DNA of 64,000 bases from Devosia sp. Root413D1 (GCF_001425235.1 NZ_LMEA01000001.1:595855-659854), one strand, 5' to 3'; counted from the first letter of the stretch, positions 35,486 to 44,102 are shown. Made by a program: numbers and translations. Notes: generated by a model from the letters alone, not told the origin.

Positions 35486-36670
35486 GTGGCCAGTATTACA
35501 ACAATGTTTGGTGATGCGAGGATCAGTCGCGTCCCGGCCAAGTTCACCGGTACGCGCGCCGAACTGTTCTGGCGGCTGGTCCGCGGCTACCTCCTGATGT
35601 TCCCGACCCTCGGCCTCTATCGCTTCTGGGTCACCACCGTGAAGCGCCAGTTCTACTGGCACAACACCAGCATCGACGGCGATGCTCTCGAATACACCGG
35701 CACGCCGTTGCAGCTGCTGATCGGCTTTCTGATCGCGCTGGCGGTCTTCCTGCCGCTCTACATCGTCTTCTTCTACCTCTCGACCCAGGTCGGGGCTGTA
35801 GTGATGGTCGGCTATGGCATCGTCGCGACGTTGTTCTGGTTCCTGTTCGGCTATGCCAGCTATCGCGGGCGCGACTTCCGGCTGTCGCGCACGCTGTGGC
35901 GCGGCATCCGCTTCGACCAGAAGGGCAATGCCTGGGTCTATGCGACGCGGCAATTCCTGTGGTCGCTGCTGGTCGTCGTCACCGCCGGGCTCGCCTACCC
36001 GTTCATGTCCGCCGACCTCTGGCGCTACCGCTACAGCAACACCTGGTACGGTGATCGGCAGTTCAGCTTCACCGGCAGCTGGCGCACCATTGCCGGCCCG
36101 TTCTACCGCGCCTATGCGGTCGCCGCAGTAAGCGCTGTCGCCGTGGCGATCCGGTTTGTGGCCTCAGGCCCGGAGACGGCGATCCTGTTGCTGCTGGCGA
36201 TTCCCGTCGGTTTTGCCTGTTTCTTTTACTATCGTGCCCGCGAGAGCAGCCGGATGTTCTCCGAGGTGCATCTGGGCGCAGCGCGCCTCCGCGTCGAGAT
36301 CAAGGCGCGCGCCCTGGCGCTGCAGTTCGCGGCCTATTCCGGCATGCTGGTGGTGGCATTCGTCATCATCGGCCTCGTCGGCTTCCTCGTCACCCTGGTG
36401 ATACAGGGCCAGTTCGATTTCACCTCGCTCGCCGGCATCGCCCGGGCTGGGTGGATCGGCGTGGCGCTGGCGCTTGGCGGCTATCTGGTGAGCCTCGCGA
36501 CGCTGGGCCTGATGGCCGAGGTGTATCTCGATTGCGGCTACTGGATGCTGGTGGCTCGCGGCGCCACCATCACCGGCCTCGAGAGCCTCAGCACCGTCCG
36601 GGCCGGCGACGAAGACAAGGCGCTGGCCGGCGAGGGCCTCGCCGATGCGCTCAACGTGGGGTCGTTCTGA
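35486..36670 (+). CDS. DUF898 (YjgN-like) membrane protein
   Basis: About 394 residues from GTG 35486, which follows GGGGGGG by about 4 bases. An ATG at 35504 is the alternative. The protein has several hydrophobic segments and the repeated pattern FTGTRAELFWRLVRGYLLM / YRFWVTTVKRQFYWHNTSID / SFTGSWRTIAGPFYRAYAV, typical of DUF898 proteins. Function is unknown. Its stop overlaps the start of the M48 peptidase (TGATG), so the two are coupled and likely work together. Confidence 0.82.
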   Translation: MASITTMFGDARISRVPAKFTGTRAELFWRLVRGYLLMFPTLGLYRFWVTTVKRQFYWHNTSIDGDALEYTGTPLQLLIGFLIALAVFLPLYIVFFYLSTQVGAVVMVGYGIVATLFWFLFGYASYRGRDFRLSRTLWRGIRFDQKGNAWVYATRQFLWSLLVVVTAGLAYPFMSADLWRYRYSNTWYGDRQFSFTGSWRTIAGPFYRAYAVAAVSAVAVAIRFVASGPETAILLLLAIPVGFACFFYYRARESSRMFSEVHLGAARLRVEIKARALALQFAAYSGMLVVAFVIIGLVGFLVTLVIQGQFDFTSLAGIARAGWIGVALALGGYLVSLATLGLMAEVYLDCGYWMLVARGATITGLESLSTVRAGDEDKALAGEGLADALNVGSF

Positions 36671-37782
36671 TGGAGATGGAGCCGGTCGGACGCTACTATG
36701 ACGGGCTTGTGGCGGCCCGCCGCTACGTCACCTTCGCGTTGACCCGCGATGCCGCGCCGGCAGAGCTCATCATTGCCGATCGCGACACCCGCGAAGAGAT
36801 CGACCGCTGGCCGGTCGACGCGCTGTTCGAGGTGACCGGGCTCGGCGATGAATTGCGGCTCGGTGCCACCGGCCGACCCTATGGCGCACGCCTGCGTGTA
36901 CCGGCCGGCGAGTGGAACACGGCGTTGCGCGAAGCCATCCCCGGCCTCGGCCGGCGCGCGCAGCTCGAGCGTGGGCAACAGCGGCGCGTCCTCGGGATCG
37001 CGGTGGCGGCGCTTGCCTCGGTGATCGCCGCCTACGTGTTCGGGGTCCCCGTGCTGGCTGACAGTGTCACCCCGCTGGTGCCGCCGACCTGGGAGACCCG
37101 GCTCGGCGAGGGGGCTCGGATGCAGATCGAGGGCATGCTGAGCAACGGCGTCGGTTTCCAGGCTTGCGGTTCGGAGTTCAGTCAGGCGAACCGGGCCATC
37201 GACCGCTTCGCTGCCAGTGTGATGGCGGAAACCGGTTCGCCCTTCACCCCCAGGGTGACGGTGGTCCGCTCGCCGCTGACCAACGCCTTCGCGTTGCCCG
37301 GCGGCCAGGTGTACTATTTCTCCGGCCTGCTCGAGCGGACCGAAACCGCCGATGAGTTCGCCGGCGTCCTGGCGCATGAGCTGGGTCACGTGGTGCACCG
37401 GCACGGCATGGAGATGCTGATCGAGAGCTCGGCGACGGGCCTGCTGGTCGGCTTCGTGCTCGGCGACATGACCAACCTGTCGGTTGCTGCGGCTGCCGGC
37501 GCGACGCTGATCGACAGCCGCTTCTCGCGCGAGGCGGAACATGAGGCCGACGCCTTTGCCGGCGCTGCCGGCAACCGCCTCGGCTTTTCGCCGCTGGCGC
37601 TGGCGACCCTGCTCGAGCGGATCGCGGCAGATAACACGATGAGCCGCACGCTGGCTTTGCTCAACACCCATCCCTTGACCGACGAGCGGCGGGCTGCGCT
37701 CGAAGCGTTCGAGGTTGCGCCCACCACCACCCGCCCGGCCTTCTCCGAGGCCGAATGGCAGGCGATCAAGGCGATGTGCTAG
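36670..37782 (+). CDS. M48-family metallopeptidase, membrane-anchored
   Basis: 370 residues. The zinc motif HELGH is in FAGVLAHELGHVVHRHGMEM, and the third ligand is in SREAEHEADAFA, as in M48 (Ste24/HtpX-like) peptidases. A hydrophobic segment near residues 105-125 (LGIAVAALASVIAAYVFGVP) anchors it, with the catalytic domain after it. The N-terminal ~100 residues are a soluble extension. The start overlaps the DUF898 stop. Substrates are unknown. The TAG stop is followed directly by a hairpin repeat. Confidence 0.9.
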   Translation: MEMEPVGRYYDGLVAARRYVTFALTRDAAPAELIIADRDTREEIDRWPVDALFEVTGLGDELRLGATGRPYGARLRVPAGEWNTALREAIPGLGRRAQLERGQQRRVLGIAVAALASVIAAYVFGVPVLADSVTPLVPPTWETRLGEGARMQIEGMLSNGVGFQACGSEFSQANRAIDRFAASVMAETGSPFTPRVTVVRSPLTNAFALPGGQVYYFSGLLERTETADEFAGVLAHELGHVVHRHGMEMLIESSATGLLVGFVLGDMTNLSVAAAAGATLIDSRFSREAEHEADAFAGAAGNRLGFSPLALATLLERIAADNTMSRTLALLNTHPLTDERRAALEAFEVAPTTTRPAFSEAEWQAIKAMC

Positions 37783-37920
37783 AGCTTCAAGAAGAGCCTG
37801 TCCCCGCGAAGGCGGGGATTGCGGACTTTTCCACCTCGAAAGCGCGACCAAGTCAAAGACCTCGAGCGTTTCTTTGAAACGCTCTGGCATCTCACCGATT
37901 TCAACGAAGCGGTGAGATGC
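37783..37920. repeat. Nested hairpin repeat copy E with REP-like insertion and two extra hairpins
   Basis: Follows the M48 stop. The left part of the nested repeat is interrupted by a REP core (TCCCCGCGAAGGCGGGGA); its right part (ACTTTTCC, GAAAGCGCGACC) is intact. Then come GAGCGTTTC/GAAACGCTC (37864-37884) and GCATCTCACCG/CGGTGAGATGC (37887-37920) with a loop containing TTCAACGAA, as in copy A. Confidence 0.8.
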
Positions 37921-38018
37921 TCCAGGCCGCGGCCCTCAACAACTTTCTTCTGCGAGGCTTTGCACGAAGCGCCGCGCCGTGCTTATCCCTTAGCTCTGTT
38001 GCAGTACCGGCCGGCACG

Positions 38019-38840
38019 ATGCGCATTCTCATCCGCACCTCGAAATGGGCAATCTGGGCCCGGCGCTTCGGCAGCCTGGCGCTGCCGCTGACCATCATCC
38101 CGGTGCTGCTGCACCGCGAACAGCTGATCACCAGTTCCGACTTCGCCGTCATCGAAGCGGTAGCGGCGGGAGTAGCGGCGCTGGCCATCTTCCTGGCGCT
38201 GGGCGCTTTCGGACGGCTGTGGATGACCGGCGACCAGGGTTGGAGCAAGGCCGGCTGGGGCCTGTTCTTCGGCATCGTCTGCCTCTTGCCCTTCGCCTAT
38301 CTCGGCTATGAGGCGATGCGCTACCCGATGGTCAACGAGGTGACGACCGATATCGCCGACCCGCTGCCGCTGCTCTCGCCGGTGCGCGTCGCGCCCACCA
38401 GCGCGCCGCTGCGGGCCGAGATCGCCGCCACCTTCCCCAACGTCCAGGCCCGTACCTACCCCATCGATGCCACCGAGATGTTCGCCATTGTCGACGATCT
38501 GGTCGAGGCCCGCGGCTGGGATGTGCGCACCCGCCGCGCCCCGCCGACGGCGCTCGATATCGGCCAGATCAACGCCATTGCGGTGACGCTGTTCGGCTGG
38601 CGCGACGAGGTGGCGATCCGGGTGACCGGTACGGCGCAGGGCTCGGTCATCGACATGCGCTCGGTGCCGCTCGGCGGCTTCCACGATTTCGGCGAGAACG
38701 GCAAGCGGATCGAGGAATTCCTCCTCGCGCTCGACCAGAAGATCACCCTGACGCTGCGCGATGCGCCGCAGGCGCCGGCAGCGCCCGACACCGAAACCCC
38801 GCCGCCGCCCGAAGGCGAGCCGGATGATGACGCCGAGTAG
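38019..38840 (+). CDS. DUF1499 family membrane protein
   Basis: 273 residues from ATG 38019. Three hydrophobic segments (FGSLALPLTIIPVLL, VAAGVAALAIFLALGAF and GLFFGIVCLLPFAYLG) precede a soluble domain of the DUF1499 type: NEVTTDIADPLPL, TYPIDATEMFAIVDDLV and MRSVPLGGFHDFGENGKRI are its usual blocks. Function unknown. The tail is Pro/Glu/Asp-rich. A start at 37917 would lie inside a hairpin repeat and is rejected. Confidence 0.8.
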   Translation: MRILIRTSKWAIWARRFGSLALPLTIIPVLLHREQLITSSDFAVIEAVAAGVAALAIFLALGAFGRLWMTGDQGWSKAGWGLFFGIVCLLPFAYLGYEAMRYPMVNEVTTDIADPLPLLSPVRVAPTSAPLRAEIAATFPNVQARTYPIDATEMFAIVDDLVEARGWDVRTRRAPPTALDIGQINAIAVTLFGWRDEVAIRVTGTAQGSVIDMRSVPLGGFHDFGENGKRIEEFLLALDQKITLTLRDAPQAPAAPDTETPPPPEGEPDDDAE

Positions 38841-38967
38841 GCTGGCCGAGTACAACAGATCATCGAACGCGCTGGCGGGCTGCGCAATTTTGCCACCGCA
38901 GCTCGACCAAACTCACCGGGGAGGTGGGAAGTTTGGCGGTCGTTCACCGCAACGATGACGCCCTTGC

Positions 38968-39891
38968 TTACGCGCGCGACGGAAACAGCGTCGTGCCGAA
39001 CGGGCCGTAGGTGGCGCCGATCAGGCCGCGATCGACCAGATACTCGACATGCGCCTTCAGCGTCATCAACGCCGCCCCATGCAGCGGCAGGGCCAGCTGT
39101 GGATAGATCGGCGCCAGCAGGTCGCGAATCTTGCGGGCTCCGCCGTTCACCGCCGCGACCACCTGTCGATTGCGCTCCTGCCGGTGTGCCAGCAGCGCCC
39201 GGGCATAGTCGGGCCCATCCTCGATGCTGCCGCCATGGGCCGGCGCGTAGTGCCCATAGCCGAGGCCGATCACCTTTTCGAGCGAGTGCAGGTAGTCGGC
39301 CATCGAGCCGTCGGGCACGGAAACGAGGGTCGAGTTCCAGCCCATGATGTGATCGCCGGTCAGCAGCCAGGGCGTGCCGGCGATCCCGAGGGCGAGGTGG
39401 TTGGCGCAATGCCCGGGGGTGGCGATCACCTCGAGGGTGATGCCGTCGATCGCGACGTGTTCGCCATCCTGCAGCACCCGATCCGGCACGAGGCCCCAGT
39501 CGCTTTCGCCGCCGACTGCATTGACCTCGAACAACCGCCGTGCCCGGCTGAGCCGATGCTTGCCGCCGGACCAGACCGGGGCGCCGGTAGCCGCTTTCAG
39601 CTTTGGGACCAGCGCCGAATGGTCGATATGGGTGTGGGTGAGGATGATCGCCTCCACCGGGCGACCGGCGATGGTGCTGGTCAGCGCCATCAGGTGCGCG
39701 TCGTCATCCGGGCCGGGGTCGATCACCGCCACCCGGTCATGGCCGACGATGAAGCTGTTGGTGCCCTTGAAGGTGTAGGGGCCGGCATTGGGAGCGGTGA
39801 TGCGGACGAGGCCCGGAGCCACCGTCACGGGGTGGCCGGTCGCTGCGTCGAACGTCGTGTTGAAGCTCAGCGCCGGCGGCTGGCCAGCCAT
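38968..39891 (-). CDS. MBL-fold metallohydrolase (LACTB2-like)
   Basis: 307 residues. The metallo-beta-lactamase motif is THTHIDHSALVPKL (HxHxDH), with a later His in TPGHCANHLAL and the Asp in LLTGDHIMGW. The C-terminal winged-helix-like tail (LTLKAHVEYLVDRGLI region) resembles LACTB2-type hydrolases, some of which cut RNA. The substrate is not determined. It is divergent from bioY with 66 bases between starts. Confidence 0.9.
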   Translation of the reverse strand: MAGQPPALSFNTTFDAATGHPVTVAPGLVRITAPNAGPYTFKGTNSFIVGHDRVAVIDPGPDDDAHLMALTSTIAGRPVEAIILTHTHIDHSALVPKLKAATGAPVWSGGKHRLSRARRLFEVNAVGGESDWGLVPDRVLQDGEHVAIDGITLEVIATPGHCANHLALGIAGTPWLLTGDHIMGWNSTLVSVPDGSMADYLHSLEKVIGLGYGHYAPAHGGSIEDGPDYARALLAHRQERNRQVVAAVNGGARKIRDLLAPIYPQLALPLHGAALMTLKAHVEYLVDRGLIGATYGPFGTTLFPSRA

Positions 39892-39957
39892 TGCGCTCTC
39901 CCAGGCGAGCGACTAGTAATCGGCGCTAGAAATGCTCCTGTTGATGAAGGATTGGCA

Positions 39958-40596
39958 ATGGCCTTGACGCTCACCACGCCGAACACGGTTCTCGGCGTGC
40001 TTTCGCCCAAGTCGCAGTCGGCTCGCCTCGTGGCAAACCTCGTCACCGTGGTGCTTGGCTCGCTGGTGCTGGCGCTGTCGGCCAAGATCTCGGTGCCGGT
40101 GATGCCGATCCCGGTGACGCTGCAGACCATGGCGGTCGCCGCCCTCGCTGCCGGCTTCGGCTGGCGCATCGGCGTCGCCACCGTGGCGCTCTACATCGTC
40201 CAGGGCCTCTCGGGCCTGCCGGTCTTTGCCACCGGCGGCGGCCTCGACTACATCATGCGCCCGTCCTTCGGCTTCATCCTCGGCTACCTGCCGATGGCCT
40301 ACATCATCGGCCGTGCCGCGGATCTGGGCGCTTCCGGTCGCATCGTGCTGCTGTTCGGCGCGATGCTCCTCGCCGACGCGGTGCTGTTCGCTTTCGGCTT
40401 CACCTGGCTGCTGGTCGTCGCCAATGTGATCGTCCAGTCCGGCGCCACGCTGCCCGGCTGGCTCGATGCCACCAACCTCATCGGTACCGCCTGGAACGGC
40501 GCCGTGGCTCCGTTCATCCTGTGGGACGTGCTGAAGATGGCCTTCGCGGCGGTCAGCGTCGTCGGGATCTGGAAGCTGCTGCCCAAAAAGGCCTGA
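39958..40596 (+). CDS. bioY: Biotin transporter S component
   Basis: 212 residues with about six hydrophobic segments. Conserved BioY blocks are ISVPVMPIPVTLQTMAVAAL, GLSGLPVFATGGG and FGFILGYLPMAYIIG. BioY binds biotin in the membrane and works alone or with the ECF module BioMN, which is not in the window. ATG 39958 has AAGGA about 7 bases upstream. A terminator hairpin follows. No clear BioR operator was seen upstream. Confidence 0.95.
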   Translation: MALTLTTPNTVLGVLSPKSQSARLVANLVTVVLGSLVLALSAKISVPVMPIPVTLQTMAVAALAAGFGWRIGVATVALYIVQGLSGLPVFATGGGLDYIMRPSFGFILGYLPMAYIIGRAADLGASGRIVLLFGAMLLADAVLFAFGFTWLLVVANVIVQSGATLPGWLDATNLIGTAWNGAVAPFILWDVLKMAFAAVSVVGIWKLLPKKA

Positions 40597-40613
40597 ACGC
40601 CTCGCGAGAAATT

Positions 40614-40651
40614 GGAAAAAGGGCCGGTCAGTTGACCGGCCCTTGCTCTTT
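40614..40651. terminator. Bidirectional rho-independent terminator after bioY
   Basis: Perfect stem GGGCCGGTCA / TGACCGGCCC (40621-40642) with a GT loop. It is followed by TTGCTCTTT on the plus strand and preceded by AAAAA, so it can end transcripts of both bioY and the convergent gene at 40734. Confidence 0.88.
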
Positions 40652-40671
40652 GTCAGTGCCCCGTAGCGCCT

Positions 40672-40720
40672 GAGCGCTTTCAGGAAAAGTTGTAGACTTT
40701 TCCGGTTCGAAAGCGCGACC
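40672..40720. repeat. Nested double-hairpin repeat, copy C
   Basis: Outer arms GCGCTTTC (40674-40681) and GAAAGCGC (from 40709), inner arms GGAAAAGT and ACTTTTCC around TGTAG, all perfect. The tail GACCAAATCAAAGA is shared with copy E (GACCAAGTCAAAGA). Confidence 0.85.
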
Positions 40721-40733
40721 AAATCAAAGATAT

Positions 40734-41285
40734 TTAGTTGGTGAACACCGCCAGCGACCCGTCAGCCGCCACGCCGATGGCGATCACTTCCTCGGCCGAG
40801 GTGTTGTTGGCCTCGAGCCAGGCGTCGAGCGCCACGTTGGAACTGAGCGCCAGCTGCAGGTCGTCGATCTCGTCGGCATTGCCGCTGAGCGCGAGGTCCA
40901 GCGCAGCGGCGTTCTCGGCATTGATCCAGCCACTGATATCGTAGGTGGTGGCGTCGATATCGGTGAGGCTAGCGAGGCTGGTTTCGGTCCACTGGCTGCT
41001 CTCGATCAGCGAGATCACCACACCCAGCTCATCACCGGCCGTTAAGGACGCAGCCGCGGAGGCATTGGCGGTGAGGCTGCCAGCCGTGCTATCTTCAGTC
41101 CCGAGGCCGTCAAGTCCGAGACTGGCCGTAGCGTCGATATCGGTCGCGACTCCGAGCGACAGGCCGCTTTCGCCAGCCGAAGCGTTGCCGCCGAGCGAGA
41201 CGCCGACACCGATGTCGAGCGCCAGGGCGGGCGCGCTGAGGACGCAGAGGCAGGCAAGAGCTGCGGCAAGGGTTTGAGTTTTCAT
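40734..41285 (-). CDS. Exported Ala/Asp-rich protein, unknown function
   Basis: 183 residues from ATG 41285. A signal peptide (MKTQTLAAALACLCVLSAPALA) is followed by a Gly/Asp/Leu-rich N-terminal part (LDIGVGVSLGGNASAGESGL) and an Ala-rich acidic C-terminal part. There is no membrane segment after the signal, and no Cys in the mature part. No known family. The composition resembles the divergent exported protein at 41398, and the two share a 112-base control region. Confidence 0.75.
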   Translation of the reverse strand: MKTQTLAAALACLCVLSAPALALDIGVGVSLGGNASAGESGLSLGVATDIDATASLGLDGLGTEDSTAGSLTANASAAASLTAGDELGVVISLIESSQWTETSLASLTDIDATTYDISGWINAENAAALDLALSGNADEIDDLQLALSSNVALDAWLEANNTSAEEVIAIGVAADGSLAVFTN

Positions 41286-41397
41286 GATGTTGGCTCCGTT
41301 GCAGTTAGTGCGTCGAGGAGCTTCAGGGATTCGCCCTGACACGTTCATGAGATCGTTGTCAGGCAATGGTCAGGGTCGAGAACGTATTCTGCCGAGC

Positions 41398-41889
41398 ATG
41401 CTCCCTATCCGGTCGAATCATCGCCTGTTGCCCGCGCTCGTCTGTCTTGCGGGCCTGTTGCTCCCATCGGCCGCGTGGGCGCAGATCGACCTTGGGCTCG
41501 ACCTGGGGGGCCTCGGCAGTGTCGATGTCGGCGTCGGCGGCGATGAGGGGCTGGGCGTGGACGTCGACCTCGGCGGCGACGACAGCGGGCTCGGCGTCGA
41601 CCTCAACCTTGGCGGCTCGGGGGGGAGCGGGCTGGGCCTCGATCTCGAGACCGCCGGCCAACCGCTCGGACAAAAGGCGGCGCTGCAGGCGGTTCGCAGC
41701 GGCAGGGCCCTGCCGATGGAAGACATCATGCTGCGTGCCCAGCTCCTCACCGACGGCGAGATCATCGATGCGCAGTTAGTGTCGCTGCAAGATGTACTGC
41801 TGTATGAAATCAAGGCGCTGGGTAAATCCGGCGACGTGAGCGAGCTGTATTTCCTGGCCCAGACGGGTGAATATCTCGATCTGAACTGA
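41398..41889 (+). CDS. Exported Gly/Asp-rich protein with PepSY-like tail
   Basis: 163 residues from ATG 41398. A signal peptide (LLPALVCLAGLLLPSAAWAQ) is followed by a low-complexity part rich in Gly, Asp, Leu and Val (IDLGLDLGGLGSVDVG and similar), then a C-terminal domain whose order AQLLTDGEIIDAQLVSLQDV, YEIKALG and ELYFLAQTGEYLDL fits a PepSY-like fold. It ends 7 bases before the response regulator on the same strand, so it may feed the sensor kinase, as FeuN does for FeuPQ (inference). Confidence 0.75.
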   Translation: MLPIRSNHRLLPALVCLAGLLLPSAAWAQIDLGLDLGGLGSVDVGVGGDEGLGVDVDLGGDDSGLGVDLNLGGSGGSGLGLDLETAGQPLGQKAALQAVRSGRALPMEDIMLRAQLLTDGEIIDAQLVSLQDVLLYEIKALGKSGDVSELYFLAQTGEYLDLN

Positions 41890-41896
41890 GCGTCAC

Positions 41897-42562
41897 ATGC
41901 GCGTACTGGTTGCCGAAGACGATCGGCGCATCGCCGAGGCCCTTGCTGCCGCCCTGCAGGCGGCCGGCTTTGTTGCCGAGGTCGAATCCGACGGCGAGGA
42001 GGCCTGGTATCGCGGCGACACCGAAGAGTTCGACGCCATCATCCTCGACCTGGGGCTGCCGACGCTGGACGGCCTCACCATCCTGAAACGCTGGCGCAAG
42101 GCCGGCCGCAGCGGCCCCGTGCTGATCCTTACGGCGCGCGGGCATTGGGAGGAACGGGTCGAAGGCATCGAGGCCGGCGCCGACGACTATGTGGTCAAAC
42201 CCTTCCGCATCGAGGAAGTGGTGGCGCGCATCCGCGCCATCGTCCGTCGCTCCGGCGGCTTTGCCTCATCGCGGGTGGAGATCGACGATCTGGTGCTCGA
42301 TACCCGCGCCATGCAGGTGACCCGCGACGGCATCCCGATCAGCCTGAGCCCGCAGGAATACCGGCTGTTCGCCTATCTGGCGCATCAGCGCGGCCGGGTG
42401 GTGTCGCAAATGGAGATCACCGAGCACCTCTACGCGCAGGATTTCGAGCGCGAGTCCAACTCGATCGAAGTGCTGGTCGGTCGGGTGCGGCGCCGGCTCG
42501 GCACCGAGATCATCAAGACCCGTCGCGGTTTTGGCTACTATATGGGGACCCTCGAGGAATGA
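41897..42562 (+). CDS. OmpR-family response regulator (PhoP/FeuP-like)
   Basis: 221 residues. The receiver domain has the acidic pair EDD (residues 7-9), phosphoacceptor Asp51 in IILDLGLPTLDG and the switch Thr and Lys (LILTARG, VKPF). The C-terminal winged helix ends EVLVGRVRRRLGTEIIKTRRGFGYY. It follows the PepSY-like gene by 7 bases and overlaps the kinase start (ATGA), so all three form one operon. Confidence 0.95.
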   Translation: MRVLVAEDDRRIAEALAAALQAAGFVAEVESDGEEAWYRGDTEEFDAIILDLGLPTLDGLTILKRWRKAGRSGPVLILTARGHWEERVEGIEAGADDYVVKPFRIEEVVARIRAIVRRSGGFASSRVEIDDLVLDTRAMQVTRDGIPISLSPQEYRLFAYLAHQRGRVVSQMEITEHLYAQDFERESNSIEVLVGRVRRRLGTEIIKTRRGFGYYMGTLEE

Positions 42563-43914
42563 ATCCGCGCTCGCTGCGCCTGCGCCTGCTGGGCGGCGCG
42601 GCGCTGTGGATCATCCTCGCACTGCTGGTCGCCGGTTTCGCCATCGGCTGGATGTTCACTGCCAATGTCGAGCGCTCGATGCGCGACGGGCTGACCGCCA
42701 GCCTCAACCGGCTGGTGGCCCAGATCGACCCGCTGGCCGAGGAGCCGGTGCCCGGCGATGCGCTGCCCGATCCGCGTTATGGTACGCCGCTCTCCGGCAT
42801 CTACTGGCAGGTCGAAACCTCGGGATCCGAGGATTCCTGGCGTTCCCGGTCGCTGGGCGACCACGTGCTGGAAACCCGGGGGGCGGCAGCGCCGGATGGC
42901 GCCGAGCGCTTCGGCACCCTTGCCGGACCGGGCGCGCAATCGCTGTCCGCCATGGTGCGCGAGGTCAGTTTCTCGACCGACGCCGGGCCGAGAGTTTTCC
43001 GCGTCACCCTGGCCGAGGACCGAGCCTTGCTCGACGAGTCGATCCGCCGCTTCGGTGGCGACCTGATGCTGGCGCTGGCGGTGCTTGGCGTGGCGCTGAT
43101 CCTCGCCGCCTGGCTGCAGGTGCAGCTCGGTTTGAAACCACTCGAGCACCTGCGTGAAGGCATCGGGGCGGTGCGGCGCGGCGAGGCGCAGAAGCTGCCG
43201 CCGCGCTACCCTGCGGAAGTCCTGCCGCTGGTCGGCGAAGTGAACGAGTTGCTGAGCCAGCAGCAGAAATCCATGGAGTTCGCCCGCGCCCGCGCCGCGG
43301 ACCTGGCGCACGGGCTGAAGACCCCGCTGTCGGTGCTGCGCAACCTCGCGGCCCATATGCAGACCACCGGCCATGCCGAGGCCGGCGCACAGGTCGATGA
43401 AATCGTCGGCGAGATGGACGATCGCGTCGAATATCAGCTGCGCCTGTCGCGGCTGAGGATGCGCACCCGGGCGCACCAGCTCAGCGCGTCGTTGAACGAG
43501 GCGGTCGATCGGACCATCGCCGTGCTGAGCCGCACCCAGGAAGGCGAGGAGCTCGACTGGCAGGTGCAACTCTCCTCCGAGCTCAAGGTCGATATCGATC
43601 GGCACGACCTGATGGAGCTGGTGGGCGTGATCCTTGAGAATGCCGCCAAATGGGGCAAGTCGCGGGTGCGCGTCGAGGGCCGGCGCGATGGTGACGTTGC
43701 CGAGCTTACCATCGCCGACGATGGGCCCGGCCTCACCGAGGAGCAGATCGCCCGGCTCGGCGTGCGTGGCCAGCGCCATGATGAAAGCCGGCGCGGTTCG
43801 GGCCTCGGGCTGGCCATCGCGCTGGAAGTGGTGGCGCTCAACGCCGGCACGGTGCATTTCGCCCGCGCCGCCGAAGGCGGCCTCGCCGCGACGGTCCGGC
43901 TGCCGCTGGCTTAG
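42559..43914 (+). CDS. Sensor histidine kinase, PhoQ/FeuQ-like
   Basis: 451 residues. Two membrane segments (LLGGAALWIILALLVAGFAI near the start, and LMLALAVLGVALILAAWL near 170-188) bracket a periplasmic sensor domain of about 140 residues. A HAMP-like linker leads to the H box ADLAHGLKTPLSVL with His251, then N box (VGVILENAAKWGK), G1 (IADDGPGLTEEQ) and G2 (RRGSGLGLAIA). The start overlaps the regulator stop. The signal is unknown; cation or envelope sensing is plausible for this class. Confidence 0.93.
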   Translation: MNPRSLRLRLLGGAALWIILALLVAGFAIGWMFTANVERSMRDGLTASLNRLVAQIDPLAEEPVPGDALPDPRYGTPLSGIYWQVETSGSEDSWRSRSLGDHVLETRGAAAPDGAERFGTLAGPGAQSLSAMVREVSFSTDAGPRVFRVTLAEDRALLDESIRRFGGDLMLALAVLGVALILAAWLQVQLGLKPLEHLREGIGAVRRGEAQKLPPRYPAEVLPLVGEVNELLSQQQKSMEFARARAADLAHGLKTPLSVLRNLAAHMQTTGHAEAGAQVDEIVGEMDDRVEYQLRLSRLRMRTRAHQLSASLNEAVDRTIAVLSRTQEGEELDWQVQLSSELKVDIDRHDLMELVGVILENAAKWGKSRVRVEGRRDGDVAELTIADDGPGLTEEQIARLGVRGQRHDESRRGSGLGLAIALEVVALNAGTVHFARAAEGGLAATVRLPLA

Positions 43915-43927
43915 AGCGCCGATCGCC

Positions 43928-43963
43928 ACCGCCGGTGGCTGTGGGTCAGCCCGCACCGGCGGT
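43928..43963. repeat. Hairpin after two-component operon
   Basis: Arms ACCGCCGGTG (43928-43937) and CACCGGCGGT (43954-43963) are perfectly complementary over a 16-base loop. There is no T-run, so it is a weak terminator at best. Confidence 0.55.
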
Positions 43964-44102
43964 CAGAGTTAACCCCGCGTTTCCAACCTCCTTCGAAGTC
44001 TGTGCGCTTTGGAACGAAGCCGTGAGCCTTTTCGCGTAGATCAATACGGGCCGGCCGAATGCCGGTAGTGCCAGCACGGGCTGGCCGCTCAGCGAGGAAC
44101 TC

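Noticed and set aside
3549-40720. Reading the scattered hairpins as a CRISPR array
   Set aside because: Copies lie tens of kilobases apart, have internal symmetry and no regular spacers.
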